This document shows positions 1-8,483 of a DNA stretch of 64,000 bases, one piece after another. This DNA comes from Paenibacillus mendelii. GTDB lineage: Bacteria > Bacillota > Bacilli > Paenibacillales > Paenibacillaceae. Positions within the stretch are counted from its first letter, which is position 1. Each line of letters begins with the position of its first letter. Location: contig NZ_JANHOF010000001.1 of assembly GCF_024498075.1 (NCBI RefSeq), forward strand, positions 372,001 to 436,000, in the 5' to 3' direction. The notes beneath the pieces were generated by a model. The model was not told the origin of the DNA and did not search any database. It saw only the letters and a list, made by a program, of their open reading frames with translations. The translations under genes were made by a program, and so were the position numbers.

Positions 1-1074
1 CATTGCAGCTACACGAAGTATGGCGGCTGCTTTATCCACACAATCATAGGCCGTATCCAGGGAACAGCTTACAGACATGAGGTGATCAAAGTAATGGCTG
101 ATCGTCTGTACAGCCTCTTCTTCGGAACCTGTCAATAGAGCCTGCGTCAAGCGCATGCGGAAGGGATTGTCGAATATGGCGCGAATCTCGGCATCGCATT
201 CTTGCGTATATTCCTTCTTGAAGTCATGATAATAGTGGATACCGCTTACGGGATGGAAGAATTGATGTTCCGCGGCTGCTTTGGCCTCACGATATGCCGG
301 ATGAATGCGATCGGGCGAGGTATGGATATCGCTAACACCGAAACGGAATTCAAGACCTGTTCTTCTACTAATGATGCCGCCAATGTGCTGCAAACGGGTT
401 TTTATCCGGCTGAAGCAGTCCCTAACAGATTCATGCGGCCAATGATCGAAAAGTAGTGCCGGATCGCCATCCTCAACACGGACCAAGACGAAATCACTGC
501 CCCGAGCCTCCACCTCCTCTAGCAAACGGATCAGCTTCAGAGCCGAATGATGTCGATATTCTGAACCAAGTGAAGCCGAAGAACCGCTGGGATTCACCTG
601 TAATACGGCTGCCGCGAACCGTTCAAGACTGGATCGGAGACCACACATCTGCGCCATGTCCCCTTCACCCCCTAGTCCGCGTCCAGATCGGATGCGCTCA
701 GCCGATCGTTTGGCCGTCATGTTCCGGATGCAGGCCATCAGCTCCTCGGGACGCACCGTCATTTTCAATAAATAATCCGCGGCTCCAAGCAGTAAGGCTT
801 CCTTCACAAGCTCAAATTCATCCGCACAGCTAAGCACGATGCAGATACAGCCGGGATCCATTCTTTTGGCCTCGCGAATCAAGGCTATTCCGTCCATAAC
901 GGGCATCTTAATATCGGTCACAATCAGATCAGGTGCCCATTCGTCCCAGTTCTCCAGCACTTCCCGCCCATTCGATGCTTCCTCTACCCTGACAACGCCC
1001 ATTTCATTCCAATCGACCGAATGGCGAATCCCATGGCGAACAATCGCTTCATCGTCCACAATAATTACATTCAT
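1..1074 (-). CDS. YesN-type response regulator, cut by the left edge
   Basis: Reading the minus strand from the ATG at 1074 gives an open frame of 358 codons that leaves the window at position 1. The first ~120 residues are a CheY-like receiver: the acidic patch VDDE at 6-9, the phospho-accepting Asp54 in VTDIKMP, and a late conserved Lys in DYLLK. The next ~240 residues are the variable middle region usual in YesN proteins; the expected C-terminal AraC-type DNA-binding domain lies outside the window. The ATG overlaps the TGA of the kinase gene upstream (ATGA), so the two are translationally coupled and form one two-component system. The target genes are not visible here. Receiver identity is certain; the AraC domain is inferred from the family. 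Confidence 0.9.
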   Translation of the reverse strand, partial: MNVIIVDDEAIVRHGIRHSVDWNEMGVVRVEEASNGREVLENWDEWAPDLIVTDIKMPVMDGIALIREAKRMDPGCICIVLSCADEFELVKEALLLGAADYLLKMTVRPEELMACIRNMTAKRSAERIRSGRGLGGEGDMAQMCGLRSSLERFAAAVLQVNPSGSSASLGSEYRHHSALKLIRLLEEVEARGSDFVLVRVEDGDPALLFDHWPHESVRDCFSRIKTRLQHIGGIISRRTGLEFRFGVSDIHTSPDRIHPAYREAKAAAEHQFFHPVSGIHYYHDFKKEYTQECDAEIRAIFDNPFRMRLTQALLTGSEEEAVQTISHYFDHLMSVSCSLDTAYDCVDKAAAILRVAAM

Positions 1075-2810
1075 GCATCATTCCCCCTAAGAAATGACTC
1101 TTTGATTGGCAGTGAAACCGTGACCGTCGTCCCCACATTCCGTTCGCTCGACCAATTCACCCCATATTGATTGCCAAAATAGAGCTTGATCCGCTTGTCC
1201 ACATTGCGCATGCCCACATGCTCTCTCATCTCTGACCTTGTATCATCTCGACTCGCGTCCTTCACCGTTCCTACTCCGCTGTCCGCAACCTGCAGGATAA
1301 CATGGTCCAGCTCGACCCAGCCTTTAATCCGGATTTGTCCAGGCTCATTCTTAGGCAGCACGCCATGAAAGATAGCGTTCTCCACAAGCGGCTGTAAACT
1401 CATTCGCGCGATGGGGCCGGAACGTATAGATTCTTCCAAATCATAAACAACATCAAATTTGCCGGGATGGATCATGGTTTGAATGGCAAGATAGGCATCC
1501 AGATGCTTCAATTCTTCTTCGATCGTAATGATCGGCTTCTCCAGCTGGAAGGCACTTACGAGGATAATGTTCATCGAGGTTAAAATATCGAAAATCGATT
1601 CGGATTGCCCCATTCGAGCGAGCCATCGGACATTGTTGAGCGTGTTATAAATGAAATGCGGGTTGATTTGCGCTTGAAGCGCCCGCAGCTCGGCCTTCTT
1701 CTGCTTCTCACGTTCATCATGGATTCGCCGGAACGATCGTTTCAGCCGCCGGATCATACGATTGAAGCTGAGGATTAAATAGCCGATTTCGTCTTTGTTG
1801 CCGCGTGTCTGGTAGGGAACAAGCTGTTGGTTGCCCACTGTTCTCATGAAATGAGCAAGTCTGACGACCGGTCTCAGAAACCGGTATGCCAGCACAAGCG
1901 CAAGCGTCATCCCGATGACGAGCAATGCAAAATTCATGACAAGCTGAAGGTTAAGAATGGCGGCCGCATCCTTCAATAAGGCTTTCTCCGGAATAATGCC
2001 CACGATATTCAGCGGTTGTGTTTGTCGGTTATTACCGGTTACAATCATATGTCCGTAACGGGTAAACGAAGGGAGCTCCCCGCCAGCCTCCTTCAGCATC
2101 TCTTCGCCGTCATGAGGAAGCTCACCTATGCTGGCCGGCTCCATTAAGATCCCATGACGATCAACCAGAAACAGCCGCTCATCATAACGTTTCTCCCCCT
2201 TTTTCACTATATCCGTTATTCGTTCTGCTGGTAGGGTGACAATGATGATGCCCTCGATTCGGTTTGATTCGGATATGATTTTGCGCCCTGCGAATAGAAC
2301 CGGCCGATTCGCTTTCGATGGGTCTTGAACAAAGGTCGGGTAACCGATGGGACTAACGACCAACTCCCCATCGCTGCCCATGACCCGGCGATAGATGTCC
2401 GCTCGCAGAAGCTGATCCATTACGATTGGCATTGTCCCTGCCGCTTGCAAATCATTGTTCAGCACTAGAATATCCTCAATATAGTCCCTGCCGTTTCGAA
2501 GCCCGTCCAAATCTTCTCCTAATTCCAGCCTGCGAGTGTAATTATCCAGACCACTAAATAGATTCTTACTCATGTAAAATAGCGAAGCCGTCATCAAGTC
2601 AACATCGCGAAAGTAGAAATTGAGCTCGTTATTCATAGAACCGATGTAATGCTCCGCATAATAGGCCGTATTCTTCTTGATTACTGTGCTCGTGAACTTA
2701 TAACCAGCCGCGCTGCTTACGATTAGAATGAAGCTGTTCATAATAAACAAGTACAAGGCAAGCCGGGTGGACATATTCCGGCTCGGCAGCATCCGTATGC
2801 GTTTGGCCAT
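1071..2810 (-). CDS. YesM-type sensor histidine kinase
   Basis: Membrane sensor kinase of 579 residues, partner of the response regulator that overlaps its stop codon. Architecture as seen: a first membrane helix at ~17-37, a large extracytoplasmic sensor region, a second helix at ~287-307, a HAMP-like linker, the His_kinase block (Pfam His_kinase family of LytS/YesM) with phospho-accepting His in QINPHFIYNTL at ~380, and a HATPase domain with the N box LVENAIFHG and the G box DSGVG. Length and layout match YesM kinases, which in Paenibacillus usually sense extracellular carbohydrates or act beside ABC sugar importers. The ATG is preceded by a GGGAG motif. No transporter lies next to the pair inside the window, so the signal is unknown. 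Confidence 0.93.
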   Translation of the reverse strand: MAKRIRMLPSRNMSTRLALYLFIMNSFILIVSSAAGYKFTSTVIKKNTAYYAEHYIGSMNNELNFYFRDVDLMTASLFYMSKNLFSGLDNYTRRLELGEDLDGLRNGRDYIEDILVLNNDLQAAGTMPIVMDQLLRADIYRRVMGSDGELVVSPIGYPTFVQDPSKANRPVLFAGRKIISESNRIEGIIIVTLPAERITDIVKKGEKRYDERLFLVDRHGILMEPASIGELPHDGEEMLKEAGGELPSFTRYGHMIVTGNNRQTQPLNIVGIIPEKALLKDAAAILNLQLVMNFALLVIGMTLALVLAYRFLRPVVRLAHFMRTVGNQQLVPYQTRGNKDEIGYLILSFNRMIRRLKRSFRRIHDEREKQKKAELRALQAQINPHFIYNTLNNVRWLARMGQSESIFDILTSMNIILVSAFQLEKPIITIEEELKHLDAYLAIQTMIHPGKFDVVYDLEESIRSGPIARMSLQPLVENAIFHGVLPKNEPGQIRIKGWVELDHVILQVADSGVGTVKDASRDDTRSEMREHVGMRNVDKRIKLYFGNQYGVNWSSERNVGTTVTVSLPIKESFLRGNDA

Positions 2811-3070
2811 CGAGCTTCACTCTCCCATGCATAGGCTATTTGACCGGAATGATGTAAGTCTGGCCATCATGAAGTCAACGTAACATTGGTTTCCCTTCGC
2901 AATTGGTGAATGGAATCGGCGTCCCTCCTTTTCAATGTCCTCTCAAGCTAATCGATTCCAATTCATAGTATCAAACTATTGATCCAGGAGGCTCCTTGCA
3001 AATTTATGTTTCAGATCGATAGATAAAGTGTAATATAATCAGTCGGCCTGAGAAGCACCACAATGATGAG
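2811..3070. other. Intergenic region between divergent genes
   Basis: Gap of about 360 bases in all (to 3169) between the kinase gene on the minus strand and the lipoprotein gene on the plus strand. It should hold the kinase promoter, but no convincing minus-strand -35/-10 pair was recognised. The only clear element is the plus-strand promoter listed at 3071-3099. No RNA gene, repeat or additional coding frame is supported. Confidence 0.4.
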
Positions 3071-3099
3071 TTGAATTTTTTCGTTAAATTCCTTATACA
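3071..3099 (+). promoter_or_regulatory. Sigma-A-type promoter of the lipoprotein gene
   Basis: TTGAAT at 3071-3076 and TATACA at 3094-3099 are separated by exactly 17 bases, which fits a vegetative sigma-A promoter. Transcription would start near 3106 and give a leader of ~65 bases with an AAAGGTGGAG ribosome-binding site before the ATG at 3170. Confidence 0.6.
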
Positions 3100-3169
3100 T
3101 AGCAACATCTCGGCTGATGGAATAACGGTGCTGCAAAATAATTAAAAGTAAAAGGTGGAGTAAATCAAC

Positions 3170-3847
3170 ATGAAACAATCTTTGCTGGCCATTCTCACTA
3201 TTTCAACCGTAATCGCCCTCACGGCCTGCTCCGGCAACAACGCAGATCCCAAGAACAATGCACCTGCAGCGAATGCAGGCAATGGCACGAATGCAAGCCA
3301 ACCGGATAACACAAGCAATAAGCAAGATGATCAACCGGATGAGAAGCCGGAAGAGAAGGCTCCTGTTAAGCCGGTTAACGATAAGCTTGAGCTTAAGAAA
3401 GTGCTGGATGATAAAGTCGGGATCTTGATTCCGAAAGGTTTCACCGTCATGTCAGAGGAAATGGCGGCGGTTAAATACCCTTCCGAGAATCGTCCAACGC
3501 TGATTTACACGAATGAAGAGGGATCGATCAACGTTTCCTTCAATCATACGGAAACCCCGATCTCCGATAATGAGATTCCTGATTTCACTTCACAAATGAA
3601 GCCTACCTTTGAAAGCATGTATCCTGATGCTGCTTGGAGTAAGGATGAGGTTGTAGACATTAACGGCAATAAAGTCGGTGTGTTTGAATTAACCACGCCA
3701 GCCGTTGACACCAAAATCTACAATCTCATCTTCTTCACCGAGCTGGATGGCAAGCTGCTTATGGTATCCTTCAACTGCACGGAAAGCTATGTGACCGAGT
3801 GGCAGCCGCTGGCTAACGAAATTCTCAACTCCTTGAAGACAAATTAA
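3170..3847 (+). CDS. Secreted lipoprotein of unknown function
   Basis: Lipoprotein of 225 residues. The N-terminus is a typical type II signal peptide with lipobox LTAC (Cys ~20), so the mature protein is expected to be anchored on the outer face of the membrane. Residues ~21-70 are a low-complexity linker rich in Asn, Ala, Pro, Asp, Glu and Lys. The rest (~75-225) is one compact domain beginning with KLELKKVLDDKVGILIPKGF; it resembles the DcrB/PsbP-like fold found in small bacterial lipoproteins, but this is only an impression from the pattern of beta strands. A good promoter and ribosome-binding site precede it and two terminators follow, so it is a single-gene unit. Function not assigned. 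Confidence 0.85.
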   Translation: MKQSLLAILTISTVIALTACSGNNADPKNNAPAANAGNGTNASQPDNTSNKQDDQPDEKPEEKAPVKPVNDKLELKKVLDDKVGILIPKGFTVMSEEMAAVKYPSENRPTLIYTNEEGSINVSFNHTETPISDNEIPDFTSQMKPTFESMYPDAAWSKDEVVDINGNKVGVFELTTPAVDTKIYNLIFFTELDGKLLMVSFNCTESYVTEWQPLANEILNSLKTN

Positions 3848-3905
3848 ATCGCCAATCAACATGAGTTACAGTCGTCTTCCTTATAGGTATTGACCTCTCT
3901 GAGAC

Positions 3906-3947
3906 AGCCTCCGATTCTACTGTTATAGTGGAACGGGGGCTTTTTTT
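3906..3947 (+). terminator. Intrinsic terminator after the lipoprotein gene
   Basis: Left arm 3906-3920 (AGCCTCCG, one bulged A, TTCTAC) pairs with right arm 3928-3940 (GTGGAACGGGGGC plus T), with G-T wobbles, followed by seven T. Energetically strong by eye. It ends the lipoprotein transcript. Confidence 0.75.
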
Positions 3948-3972
3948 GAGCCGATCGGACCCTTTCCTGATG

Positions 3973-4000
3973 GAGCTGTTTTCGACAGCTCTTTTTTATT
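3973..4000 (+). terminator. Second intrinsic terminator ahead of the ger operon
   Basis: GAGCTGT (3973-3979) and ACAGCTC (3985-3991) form a perfect 7-bp stem with a five-base loop, followed by TTTTTTATTTT. It stands 140 bases before the germination operon and backs up the terminator at 3906, probably insulating the sporulation genes from vegetative read-through. Confidence 0.75.
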
Positions 4001-4137
4001 TTGCGTACTGCTTTAAGGATTGGTAAAAAGTCCCGAAGTCTAAAGCACTCGTATTTGGTAAAAATAATGAAATAAGGGGCAATATAGGACTGAGTTACAT
4101 TCAGGATGATAAAGAATGTGAGGCTTATGACCGACCT

Positions 4138-5724
4138 ATGAACAATAAACAAAGCAGTCAACCATTACAACAAAACAAGCAAAGTTCGGATCCCCATAAC
4201 AGCGCTCTACACTCGAGTCTCCAAGACAATATTCAACAGGTTAAGAAGATGCTCGGAAATAGCAGTGATATTATCATCAGAGAAATCGAGATCGGCTCAA
4301 CTGAACTTATCAGAGCAGGGATTTTCTATACGGACGGATTAACGGATACGCCTTCTATTCAAAACTTTATCAAGGAATCACTTCTATGCGATATTCATGC
4401 CAACCTGGACCAATCGATTTCATCCGAGCAGAATGTTCTTGGGTTATTGAAAAACCGTTTTCTTGGTGTTGGGGAAATCCAAGATGTTACAGATATCAAT
4501 TCATTATTGTCTTCCCTGTTATCAGGTGATGTCGTTCTATTGTTGGATGGATGCACGCAAGGATTCGCTATCGGTATGCGTGGAGGTAAAGACCGGGGCG
4601 TCATGGAATCCACGACAGAGAGCGTCATTCGCGGGCCCAAGGAAGGGTTTACGGAGAACATGCGGACCAATGCGGCATTGATCCGTCGAAAAATTAAGGA
4701 TTCCCGTTTATGGATGGAAACGAAATCAATAGGCAGAGTGACACATACCGATGTGGCCGTCATGTATATCAAAGGAATTGTGAATGACAAAATATTAGAA
4801 GAAGTTCACACTCGCCTTGATCGAATAGATATCGATGGCATTCTGGAAAGCGGGTATATCGAGGAATTGATTCAAGACGAAACCTACACCCCCTTCCCGA
4901 CGGTGTATTATTCAGAGAGGCCCGATGTTATTGCCGCGGAGCTTCTGGAAGGAAAGGTAGCCATTATTGTGGATGGGACGCCGAATGTTCTTATCGTACC
5001 GGCTCTGTTCATTTCCTTCACGCACGCAGCGGAAGACTATTATCAGCGAGCGGACATCAGCAGCCTCATCCGTATTATCCGTTATATTAGTATGTTTGTT
5101 GCCCTTCTAGCCCCTTCTCTATATATAGCGGTCACCACGTTCCATCAGGAAATGCTGCCCACGCAGCTGCTAATCGGTTTAGCTGCACAACGGGAAGGGG
5201 TTCCTTTTCCGGCATTTATTGAAGCATTAATGATGGAAGTGGCGTTTGAAGTTCTGAGGGAAGCCAGCTTGCGCATGCCCAAAGCGATTGCACAGGCGAT
5301 TTCTATCGTTGGGACACTAGTCATTGGTACCGCGGCAGTTGAAGCAGGCGTCGTATCTGCCGTTATGGTTATCGTCGTTTCCATCACGGCAATTTCCAGT
5401 TTTGTGCTTCCAGCCTTCCCCATGTCAATGTCCTTCCGAATGCTCCGCTTCCCGATGATGGGACTTGCCGCTTCCTTCGGCTTGTTCGGGATCATCTTGG
5501 GAGTCATCGCACTTGTTCTTCACCTGTGCAGTTTACGATCATTCGGTGTTCCTTACATGAGTCCTCTCGCCCCTTTTATTAAGGCGGATAATAAGGATAC
5601 GATTATACGGGTGCCTTGGTGGGGAATGTTCTCTCGTCCGCGCTTGATCAATCAGAAAAACATCGTTCGTGAACAAAACAACGCTCCTTCTCCGGAAGCT
5701 CCGCAGAACAACTCGGGAGGCTGA
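4138..5724 (+). CDS. Spore germinant receptor A subunit (GerA/GerKA family)
   Basis: GerA-family A subunit, 528 residues, the usual length. These proteins sit in the inner membrane of the dormant spore and, with the B and C subunits, detect nutrients that start germination. Residues ~30-300 are the large soluble N-terminal domain (VGEIQDV, VLLLDG, ESVIRGPKEGFTE, and the segment SERPDVIAAELLEGKVAI). From ~300 on come several membrane helices and the very conserved family block PFPAFIEALMMEVAFE followed by LREASLRMP. It is the first gene of an A-C-D-B operon; the C gene begins 3 bases after its stop. A four-codon frame (ATG at 4126) ends on this gene's start codon. Expression is expected in the forespore under sigma G; no clear sigma-G promoter was recognised. 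Confidence 0.96.
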   Translation: MNNKQSSQPLQQNKQSSDPHNSALHSSLQDNIQQVKKMLGNSSDIIIREIEIGSTELIRAGIFYTDGLTDTPSIQNFIKESLLCDIHANLDQSISSEQNVLGLLKNRFLGVGEIQDVTDINSLLSSLLSGDVVLLLDGCTQGFAIGMRGGKDRGVMESTTESVIRGPKEGFTENMRTNAALIRRKIKDSRLWMETKSIGRVTHTDVAVMYIKGIVNDKILEEVHTRLDRIDIDGILESGYIEELIQDETYTPFPTVYYSERPDVIAAELLEGKVAIIVDGTPNVLIVPALFISFTHAAEDYYQRADISSLIRIIRYISMFVALLAPSLYIAVTTFHQEMLPTQLLIGLAAQREGVPFPAFIEALMMEVAFEVLREASLRMPKAIAQAISIVGTLVIGTAAVEAGVVSAVMVIVVSITAISSFVLPAFPMSMSFRMLRFPMMGLAASFGLFGIILGVIALVLHLCSLRSFGVPYMSPLAPFIKADNKDTIIRVPWWGMFSRPRLINQKNIVREQNNAPSPEAPQNNSGG

Positions 5725-5727
5725 CAC

Positions 5728-6930
5728 ATGAAACGAAAGCTCATCCTGCTTAGTTTGTTCCTTATAGCCCTCTTATTCGTATCCGGCTGTTGGAACCGGC
5801 GGGAATTGAATGATTTAGCTATTACTGTAGGTATGGGAATCGATAAATCTGGAGAGAATTACCGGGTTTCCACGCAAGTTGTTATCCCAAGTCAAGTGGC
5901 CGGTAAGAAAGGCGGTATTCAAACGCCGGTTACCATGTATAAAGAAACGGGCGAATCACTTCTCGAAGCGATTCGCAAAATGACAACGGCTAGCCCCCGA
6001 AAAATTTATGCATCCCATCTACGAGTCTTAGTCCTCGGAGAATCCTTGGCAAGAGAAGGAATTGGGGATGCCTTGGATCTCCTGTCGAGGGATCAAGAGC
6101 TTCGGACTGATTTCTTTATCGTCATCGCCAAGAAGACAACTGCTGAAAAAACATTGAAAATATTAACACAATTAGAAAAAATACCTTCGGTGAACATGTT
6201 TGCTTCACTGGAAACTTCCGAGAAATCATGGGCACCCACAACGACAATTACTTTGGATCAGCTGATAGCCGAATTACTTAGTGAAGGGAAACATCCCGTA
6301 TTAACAGGAATTCAAGTCATAGGAAGTCAAGAAATAGGTGAAACCAGTGAAAATCTTGATCAAATTGACCCCTCTGCGAAGGTAAAATACTCCGGGCTTG
6401 CGGTATTCAAGAAAGACAAGCTGATCGGTTGGTTAAATGAAGAAGAAAGTAAAGCATACACCTATATTAATGACGAGATAAAAAGCACGGTAGGTGTTAT
6501 TACCTGTCCTGAGGGAGGCAAACTTTCACTAGAGATGATGCATTCTAAAACAACTGTCAAAGGCAGCGTAACGGGCAACCAACCAACGATAAATATTGGT
6601 ATCCGCGCACAAATGAACATCGCAGAAGTACAATGCTCGGTTGACTTGACAAAAACGGAAACCATTGCCGAGCTGGAGAAGCTGTCCAATCAAAAGTTGG
6701 AAGGATTCATTGAAGCGTCCATTAAAAAGGTGCAGCGGAAATATAAAGTCGATATTTTTGGATTTGGTGATATTATCCATCGTACACATCCAAAAGCCTG
6801 GAAGAAGCTCAAGAAGGATTGGGACCAAAATTTCACCAAAATGCCGGTAACCGTAAAAGTAGATTCGCGAATTCGACACCTGGGTGCCGTGTCGAGTTCA
6901 TTGTTGAAAGATATGGAGAAAAAGGAGTAA
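5728..6930 (+). CDS. Spore germinant receptor C subunit, Ger(x)C lipoprotein
   Basis: Ger(x)C-family lipoprotein of 400 residues. It starts with a type II signal peptide and lipobox VSGC (Cys ~22), immediately followed by the family signature WNRRELNDLAI and VGMGID. The C-terminal third contains the conserved segment with KVDIFGFGDIIHR before HPKAWKKLKKDW. Mature GerC proteins are lipid-anchored at the outer face of the spore inner membrane and are needed for a working receptor. A GGGAGG ribosome-binding site sits just upstream, inside the end of the A gene. Spacing of 3 bases to the A gene and 5 to the D gene shows tight operon coupling. Confidence 0.96.
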   Translation: MKRKLILLSLFLIALLFVSGCWNRRELNDLAITVGMGIDKSGENYRVSTQVVIPSQVAGKKGGIQTPVTMYKETGESLLEAIRKMTTASPRKIYASHLRVLVLGESLAREGIGDALDLLSRDQELRTDFFIVIAKKTTAEKTLKILTQLEKIPSVNMFASLETSEKSWAPTTTITLDQLIAELLSEGKHPVLTGIQVIGSQEIGETSENLDQIDPSAKVKYSGLAVFKKDKLIGWLNEEESKAYTYINDEIKSTVGVITCPEGGKLSLEMMHSKTTVKGSVTGNQPTINIGIRAQMNIAEVQCSVDLTKTETIAELEKLSNQKLEGFIEASIKKVQRKYKVDIFGFGDIIHRTHPKAWKKLKKDWDQNFTKMPVTVKVDSRIRHLGAVSSSLLKDMEKKE

Positions 6931-6935
6931 CCAGC

Positions 6936-7169
6936 ATGCTTGCTATAGCAGGATTCATGGTCATTGTTGCGGGGATCATCGCGATTGATGCTCCCCCGCT
7001 GTGGAGAAAGAAACAAAAAAAAGAACTATGGATATTTTTCATTCTTCTCTTTTTCGGAACGACACTGGGCATCCTGCATTTCTCAATCCACAAGATACCC
7101 AACCCTGTAAATTGGATCATTATCGTCTACAAACCGTTTTCCGATATGATTGCAACCTGGTTGAAATAA
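6936..7169 (+). CDS. Small membrane protein of the germinant receptor (D subunit type)
   Basis: A 77-residue protein starting at the ATG at 6936, which has an AAGGAG ribosome-binding site eight bases upstream, partly inside the end of the C gene. The same frame is open further upstream, but those codons overlap the C gene and have no start signal. Two membrane helices are visible: ~1-17 (LAIAGFMVIVAGIIAI) and ~28-47 (LWIFFILLFFGTTLGIL), joined by a short basic loop. Size, topology and position between the receptor genes match the D proteins known from some ger operons (GerKD, GerUD), which modulate the rate of germination. Easily missed because of its length. Confidence 0.8.
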   Translation: MLAIAGFMVIVAGIIAIDAPPLWRKKQKKELWIFFILLFFGTTLGILHFSIHKIPNPVNWIIIVYKPFSDMIATWLK

Positions 7170-7211
7170 GAATATCCGTTCAAAAACTGGAAACCAAGGA
7201 AGGATGTCATT

Positions 7212-8294
7212 ATGTTAGATAACCGGAAGATAAGCCCACGACAATATTACATAATGGTGTCGCTGTATATTATTGGAAGCGCCATCCTGGTCATTCCCGC
7301 AACTTTAGCTATCGAGGCGAAGCAGGATGCATGGATCGCAGAGATTATTGCAGTAGCAGTAGGATTATTGATCTTACCTTTTTATATCCAGCTGGGTAAT
7401 CGCTTTGCCCCGATGACGTTTGTGCAATATACCGAGAAAGTACTGGGTAAATGGCCGGGGAAAATCTTTTCCCTTCTATTCATCGCTGGTTTTCCATTCC
7501 TCAGCGCTTCGCTAACGTTACGTAATGTCGGGGACTTCATGACCACGCAAGTCCTACCGGAAACACCGATCGAAGCGATTCATATCTTTTTCCTATGTGT
7601 CGTCATTCTGGGAATACGATACGGTCTCGAACCTGTTGCACGTACGGCAGAATTATTATTTCCGTTCGTCATCTTATCTTTTCTGCTTCTGGTTATATTG
7701 ATTGCCCCCCAAATCGAATTTAAGAATATCCTGCCGGTGATGGAGAATGGAATGAAACCTGTGCTAAGGGCCGCCATCCCGCACATTGCCTTCCCTTTTC
7801 TAGAACCGATCATACTCATTTTACTGTTTCCTTATATAAATCGTTCGCAAGAGAGCGGGAAAGCTCTCTTCACTGGAATGGTCATTGCGGGCGTCGTAAT
7901 GATCGTCATTACGGTCTTGGCTGTATTAGTTTTAGGAATAAATACTGGTAGACTCGCCTATCCAAGTTATATATTGGGGAGAAAAATAAATATAGGCCAT
8001 TTCTTGCAGCGAATCGAAATTATGATGGCGTTGATCTGGATGATCACGAATTTTATCAGATTAACCCTTTTGTTTTACATATCCGCTATGAGCATCGCCC
8101 AGACGTTTAAGGTCAAAGATTTTCGTTTCTTGACGTTTCCTTTGGCCATCATTATATTCATACTATCCATCGAAACCATCCCCAATTCGGTTTATCTTCA
8201 GGAGTTGGTCAAGATCTGGCCTTGGTATGCGCTGACTTTTGCGTTAGGTTTCCCTCTTCTTCTGCTAGGAGTCGCTGTTTTGCGGAAAAAATGA
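7212..8294 (+). CDS. Spore germinant receptor B subunit (GerB/spore permease family)
   Basis: GerAB/spore-permease protein of 360 residues with about ten membrane helices, a distant member of the APC amino-acid transporter fold. The N-terminus carries the family pattern ISPRQYYIMVSLYIIGSAIL and the first ~90 residues hold the conserved sequence of two helices and a LGKWPGK loop. B subunits form the membrane core that binds the germinant, usually an amino acid or a sugar, but the ligand cannot be read from sequence. A strong AAGGAAGGA ribosome-binding site precedes the ATG, 42 bases after the D gene. It is the last gene of the operon; a hairpin follows at 8409-8445. Confidence 0.95.
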   Translation: MLDNRKISPRQYYIMVSLYIIGSAILVIPATLAIEAKQDAWIAEIIAVAVGLLILPFYIQLGNRFAPMTFVQYTEKVLGKWPGKIFSLLFIAGFPFLSASLTLRNVGDFMTTQVLPETPIEAIHIFFLCVVILGIRYGLEPVARTAELLFPFVILSFLLLVILIAPQIEFKNILPVMENGMKPVLRAAIPHIAFPFLEPIILILLFPYINRSQESGKALFTGMVIAGVVMIVITVLAVLVLGINTGRLAYPSYILGRKINIGHFLQRIEIMMALIWMITNFIRLTLLFYISAMSIAQTFKVKDFRFLTFPLAIIIFILSIETIPNSVYLQELVKIWPWYALTFALGFPLLLLGVAVLRKK

Positions 8295-8408
8295 GCAGTA
8301 TCTGAAGGGTAGGGTAATCAGCCCTTTCCCTATAGGAATGAGTAGAGGCGGATGATAGATAAGAACGATTTATAACCATTACTTGCACAGAATAAAAATC
8401 GGAACGCG

Positions 8409-8445
8409 AATAAAGGGCATAGTCGCAGCTGCCCTCTATTTATTC
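8409..8445. terminator. Probable convergent terminator
   Basis: AATAAAGGGCA (8409-8419) pairs imperfectly with TGCCCTCTATTTATT (8430-8444), one small bulge in the right arm. It lies between the ends of the ger operon and the minus-strand amidohydrolase gene. The A/T-rich flanks could serve both directions; moderate support. Confidence 0.45.
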
Positions 8446-8483
8446 CTTGTTATATGAATCTTCAACGTTCTAGGAATCGTTAA

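Noticed and set aside
3848-4137. Tandem hairpins before the ger operon considered as a riboswitch
   Set aside because: Both are plain terminators with T runs, and no alternative antiterminator pairing or known aptamer was seen.
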